This document shows positions 9,018 to 17,843 of a stretch of 64,000 nucleotides of DNA, piece by piece (the stretch's first letter is position 1; every line of letters begins with the position of its first letter). Source of the DNA: Terriglobales bacterium (GTDB taxonomy: Bacteria; Acidobacteriota; Terriglobia; Terriglobales; Acidobacteriaceae); assembly GCA_035624455.1 (NCBI GenBank), contig DASPRM010000075.1:79497-143496 (forward strand), read 5' to 3'. A program made the translations under genes and the position numbers. The notes beneath the pieces were generated by a model. It was not told the DNA's origin and made no database searches. It saw nothing but the letters and a program-made list of their open reading frames with translations.

Positions 9018-9101
9018 GTTAGGGTGCGTACTGGCGACTGGCAGTTTCAGGCTCCTTAAGCATCGTCAAGAGCATCATAGAGACTTCGGGCAAAATTGTT
9101 T

Positions 9102-10148
9102 ATGACATATGCGGTGACACTAATACCCGGCGATGGCATCGGCCCTGAAGTGGTAGGCGCCGCAGTGCGCATTCTGGAAGCTACCGGCGTCAAATTTGAG
9201 TGGGAATCTTATGCCGCCGGCGCCGAAGCCTACGAAAAATACCGGGAGTACATTCCCAAGGACCTGCTGCTGGCAATTGAGCGCACCCGGATCGCGCTCA
9301 AGGGACCTATCACAACTCCCATCGGCGGAGGATTTTCCAGCATCAACGTCGAATTGCGCCGCCATTTCGAGCTCTATGCCAATTTCCGCCCCATCCGCAA
9401 TCTTCCTCACATCCCCACTCGTTATCCCGATGTGGACCTGATCATCATTCGTGAAAACACGGAGGGACTCTATTCCGGCATCGAGCATGAAGTGGTCCCA
9501 GGAGTGGTAGAGAGTCTGAAAATTATCACCGAGAAGGCTTCCACCCGCATTTCGCGATTCGCCTTCGAGTATGCGCGGAAGAACAAGCGCAAACGCATCC
9601 ACGCCATCCACAAAGCTAACATAATGAAGCTATCGGATGGCCTGTTCCTGCGCTGCTCGCGGAAAGTCTCCAAGGAATATCCCGAAATCACGTACGGCGA
9701 GCACATCGTGGATAACACATGCATGCAGCTGGTGATGAATCCCTATCAGTACGACATGCTATTGCTTGAGAATCTTTACGGCGACATCATCTCTGACCTG
9801 TGCGCTGCCTTTGTGGGCGGCCTGGGACTCGTTCCGGGGGCAAATTTCGGCGACTCGATCGCCGTTTTCGAGGCCGTGCACGGTTCGGCGCCCGACATTG
9901 CCGGGAAAAATTTGGCAAATCCTACTGCGGTTCTCCGCTCCGGCCTGCTGATGCTTCGTCATCTTGGTGAGTACGAGGCTGCCTTGAAGATCCGCAACGC
10001 GTTGGAGTATGTCTATCGCGACAAGAGAAATCTCACCCGAGATGTGGGTGGCACCGCTACCACCAGCCAGTTTGCCGATGCCGTGATCGCCGCTATGGAG
10101 ATGCAAGCCAAAGTTGGTGAGGAACAAACTGCTACTCAGCCTGCATAG
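9102..10148 (+). CDS. NAD-dependent isocitrate dehydrogenase, IDH3-like
   Basis: The product (348 residues from ATG 9102; a TTG six bases earlier is less likely) belongs to the isocitrate/isopropylmalate dehydrogenase family. It has the N-terminal LIPGDGIGPEV, substrate loop SSINVELRRHFELYANFRP, RENTEGLYSGIEH, the HKANIMKLSDGLF segment, metal-binding NLYGDIISDLCA, and the cofactor loop HGSAPDIAGK. The close match of these segments to mitochondrial IDH3 subunits favours NAD-dependent isocitrate dehydrogenase over isopropylmalate dehydrogenase. It would convert isocitrate to 2-oxoglutarate in the TCA cycle, feeding the 2-oxoglutarate dehydrogenase encoded at 37.7 kb. A homoisocitrate or tartrate substrate cannot be fully excluded. 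Confidence 0.9.
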   Translation: MTYAVTLIPGDGIGPEVVGAAVRILEATGVKFEWESYAAGAEAYEKYREYIPKDLLLAIERTRIALKGPITTPIGGGFSSINVELRRHFELYANFRPIRNLPHIPTRYPDVDLIIIRENTEGLYSGIEHEVVPGVVESLKIITEKASTRISRFAFEYARKNKRKRIHAIHKANIMKLSDGLFLRCSRKVSKEYPEITYGEHIVDNTCMQLVMNPYQYDMLLLENLYGDIISDLCAAFVGGLGLVPGANFGDSIAVFEAVHGSAPDIAGKNLANPTAVLRSGLLMLRHLGEYEAALKIRNALEYVYRDKRNLTRDVGGTATTSQFADAVIAAMEMQAKVGEEQTATQPA

Positions 10149-10244
10149 GCGCGTCACTGCCCCACGCATCATCTCCTTGCCCATTTGACGAATTTTTGCG
10201 TTTTGACTAACATTCGGTTCGCTCTAGGTGGGGTGACCTGGGGA

Positions 10245-11255
10245 ATGTCCAAGCTTGTCGGCGTAGTGGTTTTTCAATTGGGCGGCCCTGATTCATTGGA
10301 CGCGATCGAACCTTTCCTTTACAACCTATTTTGCGATCCCGATATTATCGACTTCCCATTTGCCCGGCTCGGCCGGAAACCCTTGGCTCGTCTGATCTCA
10401 ACCACCCGTGCCCACAAAGTGCAACATCACTATGAGGTGATCGGCGGAGGATCTCCGATTCGCAAGTTCACGGAACAACAGGCCCGGGCGCTGGAAAAAT
10501 CTTTGGCAGACCTCGGGATCGACGCCCGCTGTTTTGTCGCTATGCGTTATTGGCATCCATTAACGCAAGAGGCGGCCGCCGCGGTGGAGCGCGCTGGATG
10601 CGACGAGCTGATTTTGCTCCCTCTGTACCCGCAATACTCTTCCACAACGACTGGAAGCAGCTTGAATGAGTGGCGCCGACACTACCGTCACCCTGAAATT
10701 CCCGTGCACGTTGTTAGCGATTTCTATCGTGAGGAACTCTACCTGAAGTCGCTGGTAGAGAATATCGATGAATCCCTCGACCGCTTCGCTGTCGCTGAGA
10801 AGGTCGAACTGGTCTTCAGTGCTCACAGCGTACCAGTGGCAGTGGTTCAGAAGGGGGATCCCTACCAGCATCAAATTGAAGAGACAGTCGAACTCTTGAT
10901 GGCGCGTGGCGGGTGGAACAATCGCCACCGGCTTTGCTATCAGAGTAAGGTGGGAGCCAGCAAATGGCTGCAGCCTTCGCTGCGGCAGACTCTTCGTGAA
11001 CTGGCTTCAGCAGGCGTGAACGATGTGTGCGTTATTCCCGTGTCGTTCGTCTCGGATCATGTGGAAACATTGGGAGAAATCGATCACGAGGCGCGGCAAC
11101 TGGCGATGCAACTCGGGATACGGCAGTTTGAAATGACGGCGGGATTGAATGATTCTCCAACTTTCATTGCCGCTCTGGCAGAGTTGGTCGTGAGTGCGAT
11201 CGGTGCGGATCGACAGGTCGGGAAGTCGCTCGAGTCCTTGCTGGCTGCCGATTGA
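10245..11255 (+). CDS. hemH: Ferrochelatase
   Basis: The ATG at 10245 follows a purine-rich stretch and places the protein at the family start (MSKLVGVVVFQLGGPDSL); an in-frame TTG 60 bases upstream is ignored. The 336-residue product has the catalytic His194 in VFSAHSVP and the conserved Glu274 in FVSDHVETLGEIDHE, plus PLYPQYSSTTTGS. It inserts ferrous iron into protoporphyrin to make heme. Its position just before a cytochrome operon (33 bases to the Rieske gene) suits heme supply for that complex. Confidence 0.96.
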   Translation: MSKLVGVVVFQLGGPDSLDAIEPFLYNLFCDPDIIDFPFARLGRKPLARLISTTRAHKVQHHYEVIGGGSPIRKFTEQQARALEKSLADLGIDARCFVAMRYWHPLTQEAAAAVERAGCDELILLPLYPQYSSTTTGSSLNEWRRHYRHPEIPVHVVSDFYREELYLKSLVENIDESLDRFAVAEKVELVFSAHSVPVAVVQKGDPYQHQIEETVELLMARGGWNNRHRLCYQSKVGASKWLQPSLRQTLRELASAGVNDVCVIPVSFVSDHVETLGEIDHEARQLAMQLGIRQFEMTAGLNDSPTFIAALAELVVSAIGADRQVGKSLESLLAAD

Positions 11256-11288
11256 ACACACGCGACCGGTTACGAGAGGTGAGGATTC

Positions 11289-12440
11289 ATGGCGGATGAA
11301 GTCAAAACGATGGCGGGCGTGCTCGGCAATCTTCCGCCTTCGCCGCGCAAAGCCCTCAACAATTCGGTGATTGCCGCGGAACAGGCATACCGTAAAAGAA
11401 GCGGGCTTCCGCTACTGACCGAAGAGGATATTGCGGCCCTTAAAGCCGGTGAGCCCATGCCCTGGGAACGCGCGGATGGCCAGCCCACTACTGCTCCTGC
11501 GCCCGCTCCTATGACGGCTGCTGCTCCGGCTGCACCTCCTACACCAGCGGCAACCACAACACCTGCAAGCGCTCCCGTTGCCGCTCCCGGTTCAGCTCCT
11601 AGCGCCGACGCTCAGGCACTGGCAAAAGCCGTTGCCAAGTGGAGCCGCTCCGCCATTGCCGCCGAACAAGCTCGCCGTAAGCGCAGCGATCTAGCCCCAC
11701 TGAGCGATACCGATGTCGCCTTCCTCCTGGGAGAGCCTGCAGCTCCGGCTCTGGCCGCACCTGCAGCAGTCGCTCCCGCAGCTTCCGCCGCGGCCGCAAG
11801 ACCGGTCGTCACTCCCTCAGCGCCCGCTGCAAGCGTCCAGCCTGCGTCTCCTCCACTCACTCGTGAGGGCTCTGCCGTCCGCTATGTTGGTACGCCAGCG
11901 GTAGGCACCTCGAAGGCCGCGGCCGCGGCAGGTGTTGCCACCGTCGGCCCCGAAAATACGGAAGTCAACCAGAGGCGTCGCCGCCTCGTTTGGACCGCAG
12001 TCATCGCTTTCCTAACTACCTGGTTGATCGCCTTCTTCCGTTTCTTTCTGCCGCGTACCCTTTTCGAGCCCAGCACAGTATTCAAAGTCGGCTATCCCTC
12101 CGATTTCGGTCTCGGAGTCGATACCAAGTTCCAGCAGAGGTACCGTATTTGGGTAGATCGCACGCCCGACCGGGTTTTCGTTATCTACGCCCGCTGTACC
12201 CATCTGGGTTGCACTCCCGACTGGAAGCCGGCGGAAAACAAGTTCAAGTGTCCGTGTCACGGCAGTGGCTATGACAACGAGGGAATTAACTTCGAGGGAC
12301 CGGCGCCGCGGCCTATGGATCGCGCCCACGTCGAGCTGGCCCCCGATGGACAGATCATCGTTGACACCAGCCGCCTTTACTCTTGGCCCAAAGGCCAGCG
12401 CAGTATGTTCGACGATCCCGGAGCTTTCTTGCGCGTTTAA
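11289..12440 (+). CDS. Rieske iron-sulfur protein with long duplicated N-terminal extension
   Basis: The C-terminal Rieske domain has both cluster boxes, CTHLGC (about 301-306) and CPCHGSGY (about 321-328), so a 2Fe-2S cluster with two Cys and two His ligands is predicted. One membrane helix (about 234-253) is preceded by RRRR, fitting Tat-dependent insertion as in other Rieske proteins. About 215 residues before the helix are Ala/Pro rich and contain two copies of a charged motif: near 23-50 (VIAAEQAYRKRSGLPLLTEE) and near 119-146 (AIAAEQARRKRSDLAPLSDT). Canonical b6f/bc1 Rieske proteins have only 10-40 residues here. The extension should lie in the cytoplasm. Downstream genes encode the rest of the quinol-oxidising complex. 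Confidence 0.93.
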   Translation: MADEVKTMAGVLGNLPPSPRKALNNSVIAAEQAYRKRSGLPLLTEEDIAALKAGEPMPWERADGQPTTAPAPAPMTAAAPAAPPTPAATTTPASAPVAAPGSAPSADAQALAKAVAKWSRSAIAAEQARRKRSDLAPLSDTDVAFLLGEPAAPALAAPAAVAPAASAAAARPVVTPSAPAASVQPASPPLTREGSAVRYVGTPAVGTSKAAAAAGVATVGPENTEVNQRRRRLVWTAVIAFLTTWLIAFFRFFLPRTLFEPSTVFKVGYPSDFGLGVDTKFQQRYRIWVDRTPDRVFVIYARCTHLGCTPDWKPAENKFKCPCHGSGYDNEGINFEGPAPRPMDRAHVELAPDGQIIVDTSRLYSWPKGQRSMFDDPGAFLRV

Positions 12441-12473
12441 CAGCGAAAGCCATTACTCGAATTTGAGGTCATC

Positions 12474-13403
12474 ATGCCCGACGAAACCAACGGCAAGAAC
12501 GGCAAGTCCACCGGCGTTGTCGACGAGGTCAAAGAACACCTGCGCAGCCTCCCCGGCGAGATGACGTCGAAGGTCAAGGAACAGATCGAGACTGTCAAAG
12601 AACCCACCAAGACCCAGCTCTACACCTCGATCTTCCGCCATAAGCACGATGACACTCCACGCAACCGTGCCCTGGGCGTTTTATCCAATGTCTTCTTGCA
12701 TCTGCATCCGGCGAAGATCAACCGTGATGCGGTACGCTACAGCTTCACCTGGGGCATGGGCGGCATTACTTTCTACCTCTTCGTCGTACTCACCTTCACT
12801 GGCGTGCTGCTGATGTTCTATTACCATCCCACGAAGGTGCAGGCATTCCGCGACGTGCTTTACCTGGAGCACGACGTTCCGTTCGGCAAGATCCTGCGCA
12901 ATATGCACCGCTGGGCGGCCCACTTGATGATCATCGCCGTCTGGCTGCATATGTTCCGCGTTTTTCTGACCGGGTCGTATAAGAAGCCACGCGAGTTCAA
13001 CTGGAATGTCGGCGTCATTCTACTTGTGCTGACACTGCTGCTCTCTTTCACCGGTTATCTCTTGCCGGACGATCAGCTCGGTTTCTGGGCGGTAACAGTG
13101 GGAACCAACATGGCCCGGGCTACTCCGCTGCTTGGTCATGAGGGACCGTTCGGTCCGCAGTTGGGGATGACACCTTATAACGATGTTCGCTTCGGTCTTC
13201 TGGGTGGTTCAATCGTGGACGCCAATGCGTTGCTTCGTTCCTATATTTGGCATTGCATCGGTATCCCCATCGTCGCCTCGGTATTCATGATTGTGCATTT
13301 CTGGCGGGTTCGTAAGGACGGCGGCATCTCCGGACCTGCGCCCGTGATGTTGGCGTCGGAAGCCGAGAAAAAGCGCCCCGGCGCACGTGCAGCCGGCGAA
13401 TAG
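12474..13403 (+). CDS. Cytochrome b6-like subunit (N-terminal half of cytochrome b)
   Basis: The 309-residue product has about 85 hydrophilic residues, then four membrane helices aligned with cytochrome b6: HRWAAHLMIIAVWLHMFRV supplies two heme histidines 14 apart (about 145 and 159), and WHCIGIPIVASVFMIVHFWR supplies two 15 apart in helix D. LTGSYKKPREFNWNVG and RKDGGISGP are b6-type. The position of the b6 cysteine that binds heme ci (before GGIT) is glycine here, so no covalent ci heme is expected. It accepts electrons from quinol on the way to the low-potential chain. The hydrophilic N-terminus is an unusual extra. Sits 33 bases after the Rieske gene. Confidence 0.94.
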   Translation: MPDETNGKNGKSTGVVDEVKEHLRSLPGEMTSKVKEQIETVKEPTKTQLYTSIFRHKHDDTPRNRALGVLSNVFLHLHPAKINRDAVRYSFTWGMGGITFYLFVVLTFTGVLLMFYYHPTKVQAFRDVLYLEHDVPFGKILRNMHRWAAHLMIIAVWLHMFRVFLTGSYKKPREFNWNVGVILLVLTLLLSFTGYLLPDDQLGFWAVTVGTNMARATPLLGHEGPFGPQLGMTPYNDVRFGLLGGSIVDANALLRSYIWHCIGIPIVASVFMIVHFWRVRKDGGISGPAPVMLASEAEKKRPGARAAGE

Positions 13404-13468
13404 CGTAGGCAAGGACAGACAATCGTTGCGGTATAGCTAGCTCCCAGCCACAGCGAAGGATTTTCCTT

Positions 13469-14398
13469 ATGGATTGGAAACAACTTTGGCAGATTAGTTC
13501 GGCTCCAGATAACGTACCGATCGTTGCTCTAATTCCGTTGCTTGCTTTTTACTGCTGGCTTGCTTTCCGCCAGGCGCGAGCCAACGACCAGCTGATTACG
13601 CAACTGGAAGCCGACCCGGCTCTGGCCAAGACGCATCATCGCAAAACCTTCCCTTACCTTCCGGGCTGGCCGAAAGAAGTTCATGTGTGGCCTTTTCTGC
13701 TGCGCGTGGAATTTCTCGCAGCGATTATCGTGACCGCCATCCTGATGGTTTGGTCCATCGGCTTGAATGCGCCGCTCGAAGAGCCAGCAAACCCCAACCT
13801 CACTATGAATCCTGCAAAAGCCCCCTGGTACTTCCTCGGATTGCAGGAGATGCTGGTTTACTTCGATCCCTGGATCGCCGGCGTGGTTATGCCGACGCTG
13901 ATCATCATTGGACTGATGGCAATTCCATACATCGACACCAATCCGCTGGGCGCTGGCTATTACACGCTTAAACAACGGCGGTTCTCCATCGCGACCTTCG
14001 TCTTCGGCTTCATCATCCTTTGGGTAGCGATGATCATCATCGGCACCTTCATCCGCGGTCCAGGATGGCAGTGGTTCTGGCCCGGTATGACCTGGGACCA
14101 TAACCGCCTCATCTACGAAGTGAATCGCGACTTGCCGGACCTGTTCGGCATCACCTCGAACCTGGGCAAGGGCATCTTTGGGGCCATTGTCGTTGGCGCC
14201 TACTTTGTGATCGGCGGCCTGATCCTGCACATGCTCTTCAAACGTTATCAGCGGCGCGACTACGAGCGCATGGGATTCCTGCAGTACAACATCATGATGG
14301 TCTTCATGCTGCTGATGATTGCCTTGCCGATCAAAATCCTAATTCGGCTGACCATGCACATTAAATATGTCTGGATCACGCCCTGGTTCAACATCTGA
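13469..14398 (+). CDS. Cytochrome b C-terminal half (subunit IV/PetD-like)
   Basis: The 309-residue membrane protein corresponds to helices E-G of cytochrome b. The Qo-site motif, PEWY in mitochondria and chloroplasts, reads APWY here (in NPAKAPWYFLGLQEML), so the catalytic glutamate is missing from its usual place. It also has DPWIAGVVMPTLIIIG and extra C-terminal helices. The split gene arrangement with the preceding b6-like gene resembles b6f-type rather than one-piece bc1 complexes. The 65-base gap and same orientation put it in one operon with the Rieske and b6 genes. Confidence 0.9.
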   Translation: MDWKQLWQISSAPDNVPIVALIPLLAFYCWLAFRQARANDQLITQLEADPALAKTHHRKTFPYLPGWPKEVHVWPFLLRVEFLAAIIVTAILMVWSIGLNAPLEEPANPNLTMNPAKAPWYFLGLQEMLVYFDPWIAGVVMPTLIIIGLMAIPYIDTNPLGAGYYTLKQRRFSIATFVFGFIILWVAMIIIGTFIRGPGWQWFWPGMTWDHNRLIYEVNRDLPDLFGITSNLGKGIFGAIVVGAYFVIGGLILHMLFKRYQRRDYERMGFLQYNIMMVFMLLMIALPIKILIRLTMHIKYVWITPWFNI

Positions 14399-14455
14399 TG
14401 ATCGCCGACCGAACACTTACGGCGCTAGCTGGTCGAAGCGGAGGAAATAAGGCCC

Positions 14456-17400
14456 GTGCCTGAGCAACCTATTCCTGAACAAGATCCGATTACCAGCAAG
14501 TCTTACGCGGTGCACTATGTGGTAGCTACCGTGGTGCTGATCGGAAGTCTGTTCTGGGCGCTGTGGGATGAAGCCTACGGCCAGCGCCCCTGGAAGCGTT
14601 ACCAGACAGAGTTCAAGTCCCGTTACGAGCGTTTTCTCCGACAGGCACGTACCCAGTCGGCAGACGAATTGAAAGGCATCGAGAGCGACAGCCAGTACCA
14701 TGCACTGGATGTCTCCTACACCGATGCGCAAAAGAAATCCGACGCCGAAATCAAGGGGATCAACGATCAGCTTCGCGATCTCTCTGCCAGGATCCTAGCC
14801 GTCCAGAGCGTATTCACCGACAAGCGGGCTTATGTCGGTGCGGAAACCTATGCTCTCGAGACGGCGACCGGCCAGAGTTCGAAAGAAAGCATTCGTAAGG
14901 ATCTGGAGAAGTACAAGGCCGGCCCTTTCACGGTGGAATACCCGGACGGCACTCGCAAGAAGTTCAACTACGACGACCTCGAAAAGGAATACAACGGCCT
15001 GAAGGATCAGCGCACCCAACTGGGAGCCCGCCTTGCAGAGCTACTGAAGCCCCTCACCGAAGCCAAGGACAAACGCGACGCATATCTGAACGATCACCTT
15101 GTCGACCTGACTCCGGAACAAATCCGTGGGCTGCAGCACAAAATAGAGGATTGGGATCCAAAAATCGTTCAGATCAATGTGGCCGAGGCCAATATTGTCG
15201 ATCGCTGCGAATCCTGCCACATGGGAATCCGCGAACCATTGCGCCTGACTGCTTCATCGATGAGCCTGCCCGGCAAAAAGCCTGATGAGTACGCTCGAGC
15301 CTTGGTAAGCCATCCCGAGAAGCGACTGCTCACTATCCACGATCCGGATAAGTTCGGGTGTTCTCCGTGTCACCAGGGCAACGGACGCGCCACCACGAGC
15401 GTGGAGAAAGCGCACGGGGACTACGAACACTGGCTATGGCCGCTGTTCCAGCCCGCCAACGTCGAAGCTGGCTGCCAGACCTGCCACGCTGCGGATATGT
15501 GGCTCCGCGTAGGCGATGTAGGCGGCACCATCAGCGAAGGCAAGTTCCTTTTTCGCCAGCGCGGATGCAACGGCTGCCATCGCTATGAAGGTTACGACAC
15601 GGAACCGGAGGATCTGCTCTCCATCCAGCAACAGATCAAACAAATGGAGCAGCAGCAGCGCGACAATCTCAAACAAGCTGCCTATCTGAACAAGCAAGCT
15701 GACGATCCCAAATTAACCAACGAACAGGCCAACAAGCTCAACGAAGACGCGGTCGGCTTGAAAGTCGCCAACAGCAAGATCGCTGGCCAGATCGAGCAGC
15801 TTGATCTGAAGTCCTCCAGCCTGCTGAAGGACATGAAGAAGATCGGGCCCGACCTGAAGGAAATCCGTGCCAAGCTGAACCGCAATTGGATTCCTGTCTG
15901 GCTGCACAAGCCCACAGATTTTCGGCCGACCACGAAGATGCCGAACTTCCGACTCACAGACGCGCAGATCAAAGCCATCAGCGCCTATCTCTGGCAATCG
16001 GCGCTCACTGATCCCATCCCGCACGGCAAGCTGGGCAACGCCGCTCGCGGCAAGGAACTTTTTGAGACTCGCGGATGTCTTGCGTGCCACTCGATCGGCG
16101 AAGGCTCGCATCAGATCGGCGCGGAGTTTGCCGCCAATCTGTCCCGCGTCGGAGAGAAAGACAACTATGACTATCTGGTGCGTTGGATCAGCAATCCACG
16201 CCAGCGCCTCCGTCCTTATTGTCCATATGAGAAGAAGGACATTGGCCCAGACGACTACGCCAAGCACGGCGTGCCTTACATTGTCGACTTCGATCACACC
16301 ACCTGCCCCAACGATGGACACGAGCTGCAAATTGAACAGATGACGGTGATGCCCAACCTGCGGCTCGCTCCGGATGAAGTTGCTGACATCGCAACGTATC
16401 TTAGCCAGCAGAAAAAGCAGGAGCCGGGTGCATACGCTGACGCTTCCTTTATGGACGATCCAAAGCTGAAGGAAGAAGGCAGGAAGTGGATCCGCCACTA
16501 TGGCTGTGCTGGCTGCCACGAGATTGCCGGTTTTGAGGACGAAGGCCGCATCGGTACCGAACTCACCGCCGAGGGCAGCAAGCCGATCGAGCGCCTTGAT
16601 TTCGCGCTGTTCACTGAGCCCGCGATGCGAGGTGGCAAGGACCCTATCACCGCGAAAAAGATCGGACCCTGGTACGACCACAAGGGCTTCTTTGAACACA
16701 AGCTGGCAAAGCCGGAGATCTACGATCAGGGCAAGGTCAAGTCCGAAACCGAGGCCCTGCGCATGCCAGATCCCCATCTCACGGAGGAACAAATTCAGGA
16801 CCTGACCACCTTCCTCCTAGGCAGCCAGGAGACCTCACTACCCGCGAGCTACCAGTACCGCCCTCAGGACTCCCGCCGCGACATCCAGGAAGGTTGGTGG
16901 ATCGTCCGCAAATATAACTGCATGGGATGCCATCAGTTCGTACCGGGCCAGAAGACGGCCTTGGAAAGCCTCCCAGTTTACGCCGATGCCAAGGAGAAAC
17001 TGCCCCCCAAGCTTCTTACCGAGGGCGCGCGCGTGAGCCCGGATTGGCTGATGCGCTTCCTGTCGAATCCGTCTCTCAGCGTCACCGACATCCATCGCAA
17101 TGGCGTCCGTCCCTATCTCCAGGTTCGCATGCCTACCTTCTATTTTTCGGAAAACGAGGTGCGCAAACTTGTTCGTTTCTTCCAGGCCTTGTCGCAGCAG
17201 CCGCTCCCCTACATTCCCCAGCGTGAAGAGTTGCTGACTGCCAGCGAAACCGAGATGGCGCGCAGTCTCTTCGCGAGCCAGGCGGCTCCCTGTCTGAAGT
17301 GTCATGCCACAGGCGATCCTGCGCACGACGCGCATGCTACCGCGCCAAATTTCCTTCTGGCTAAAGAACGTCTCAAGCCGGGTTGGACCGAGCGCTGGAT

Positions 17401-17695
17401 CGTCGATCCTCAAAGCATCAGTCCTGGCACGGCCATGCCTTCCAATCTGTTTCGCAAGCAGGGCGAGCGATGGGTCTTCTCCGGACCTACTCCGCCCTCA
17501 TTCAACGGATACACCCAGGATCACACCAAGCTTCTGGTCCGCTATATCTTCCAGCTCACGCCTGAGGAACAGCATCGCGTGAGCGCCCGCATGCCGGCTT
17601 CTCCAAAGTCGGCCAAAGGCAATCCGCCCGCAGCTTCGCCGCGGGCAACCACTCGCTACGCGCCCGGTTCCACCTCAGCAGGAGGTTCGCGATAA
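14456..17695 (+). CDS. Large octaheme cytochrome c with N-terminal membrane anchor
   Basis: The GTG start at 14456 has a strong ribosome-binding site (GGAGG at 14440). The 1079-residue product has one membrane helix (about 22-40), a charged coiled-coil-rich segment (about 60-240), and eight CxxCH heme sites: CESCH (~250), CSPCH (~300), CQTCH (~338), CNGCH (~370), CLACH (~539), CAGCH (~682), CMGCH (~820) and CLKCH (~943). A second coiled coil (about 385-460) separates heme 4 from 5. The C-terminal half is a string of class-I-type cytochrome c domains with distal Met candidates (TKMPNF, VMPNLR, ALRMPD, VRMPTF, TAMPSN). It likely replaces cytochrome f/c1 as electron exit of the quinol complex. 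It is 57 bases downstream of the cytochrome b genes. Confidence 0.92.
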   Translation: MPEQPIPEQDPITSKSYAVHYVVATVVLIGSLFWALWDEAYGQRPWKRYQTEFKSRYERFLRQARTQSADELKGIESDSQYHALDVSYTDAQKKSDAEIKGINDQLRDLSARILAVQSVFTDKRAYVGAETYALETATGQSSKESIRKDLEKYKAGPFTVEYPDGTRKKFNYDDLEKEYNGLKDQRTQLGARLAELLKPLTEAKDKRDAYLNDHLVDLTPEQIRGLQHKIEDWDPKIVQINVAEANIVDRCESCHMGIREPLRLTASSMSLPGKKPDEYARALVSHPEKRLLTIHDPDKFGCSPCHQGNGRATTSVEKAHGDYEHWLWPLFQPANVEAGCQTCHAADMWLRVGDVGGTISEGKFLFRQRGCNGCHRYEGYDTEPEDLLSIQQQIKQMEQQQRDNLKQAAYLNKQADDPKLTNEQANKLNEDAVGLKVANSKIAGQIEQLDLKSSSLLKDMKKIGPDLKEIRAKLNRNWIPVWLHKPTDFRPTTKMPNFRLTDAQIKAISAYLWQSALTDPIPHGKLGNAARGKELFETRGCLACHSIGEGSHQIGAEFAANLSRVGEKDNYDYLVRWISNPRQRLRPYCPYEKKDIGPDDYAKHGVPYIVDFDHTTCPNDGHELQIEQMTVMPNLRLAPDEVADIATYLSQQKKQEPGAYADASFMDDPKLKEEGRKWIRHYGCAGCHEIAGFEDEGRIGTELTAEGSKPIERLDFALFTEPAMRGGKDPITAKKIGPWYDHKGFFEHKLAKPEIYDQGKVKSETEALRMPDPHLTEEQIQDLTTFLLGSQETSLPASYQYRPQDSRRDIQEGWWIVRKYNCMGCHQFVPGQKTALESLPVYADAKEKLPPKLLTEGARVSPDWLMRFLSNPSLSVTDIHRNGVRPYLQVRMPTFYFSENEVRKLVRFFQALSQQPLPYIPQREELLTASETEMARSLFASQAAPCLKCHATGDPAHDAHATAPNFLLAKERLKPGWTERWIVDPQSISPGTAMPSNLFRKQGERWVFSGPTPPSFNGYTQDHTKLLVRYIFQLTPEEQHRVSARMPASPKSAKGNPPAASPRATTRYAPGSTSAGGSR

Positions 17696-17843
17696 AATGT
17701 CCGGCTGCGTTGCAGGGCCTGAGAGTCGAGCTGTTTTTAGGGGCCGAACAGCCAGGGTCTCCGAAGAAGGCCTGCAAAATGCAACTTCTGAGCAGGGGCT
17801 GACCCTGTTCACACTAACTCGCATTATTAGAAAGAGGATCTTT

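Noticed and set aside
13529..14230. 233-codon antisense frame over the cytochrome b C-terminal gene
   Set aside because: It mirrors the real frame and encodes a His/Asp-rich random-looking product.
15713..16792. 359-codon open frame antisense to the octaheme cytochrome gene
   Set aside because: It lies entirely within a well-supported gene, the product has no recognisable motif and no ribosome-binding site; it is an antisense shadow caused by codon bias.
17697..17843. N-terminal extension of the cupredoxin gene (ATG 17697)
   Set aside because: The following ATG at 17844 gives a proper lipoprotein signal and has its own ribosome-binding site.
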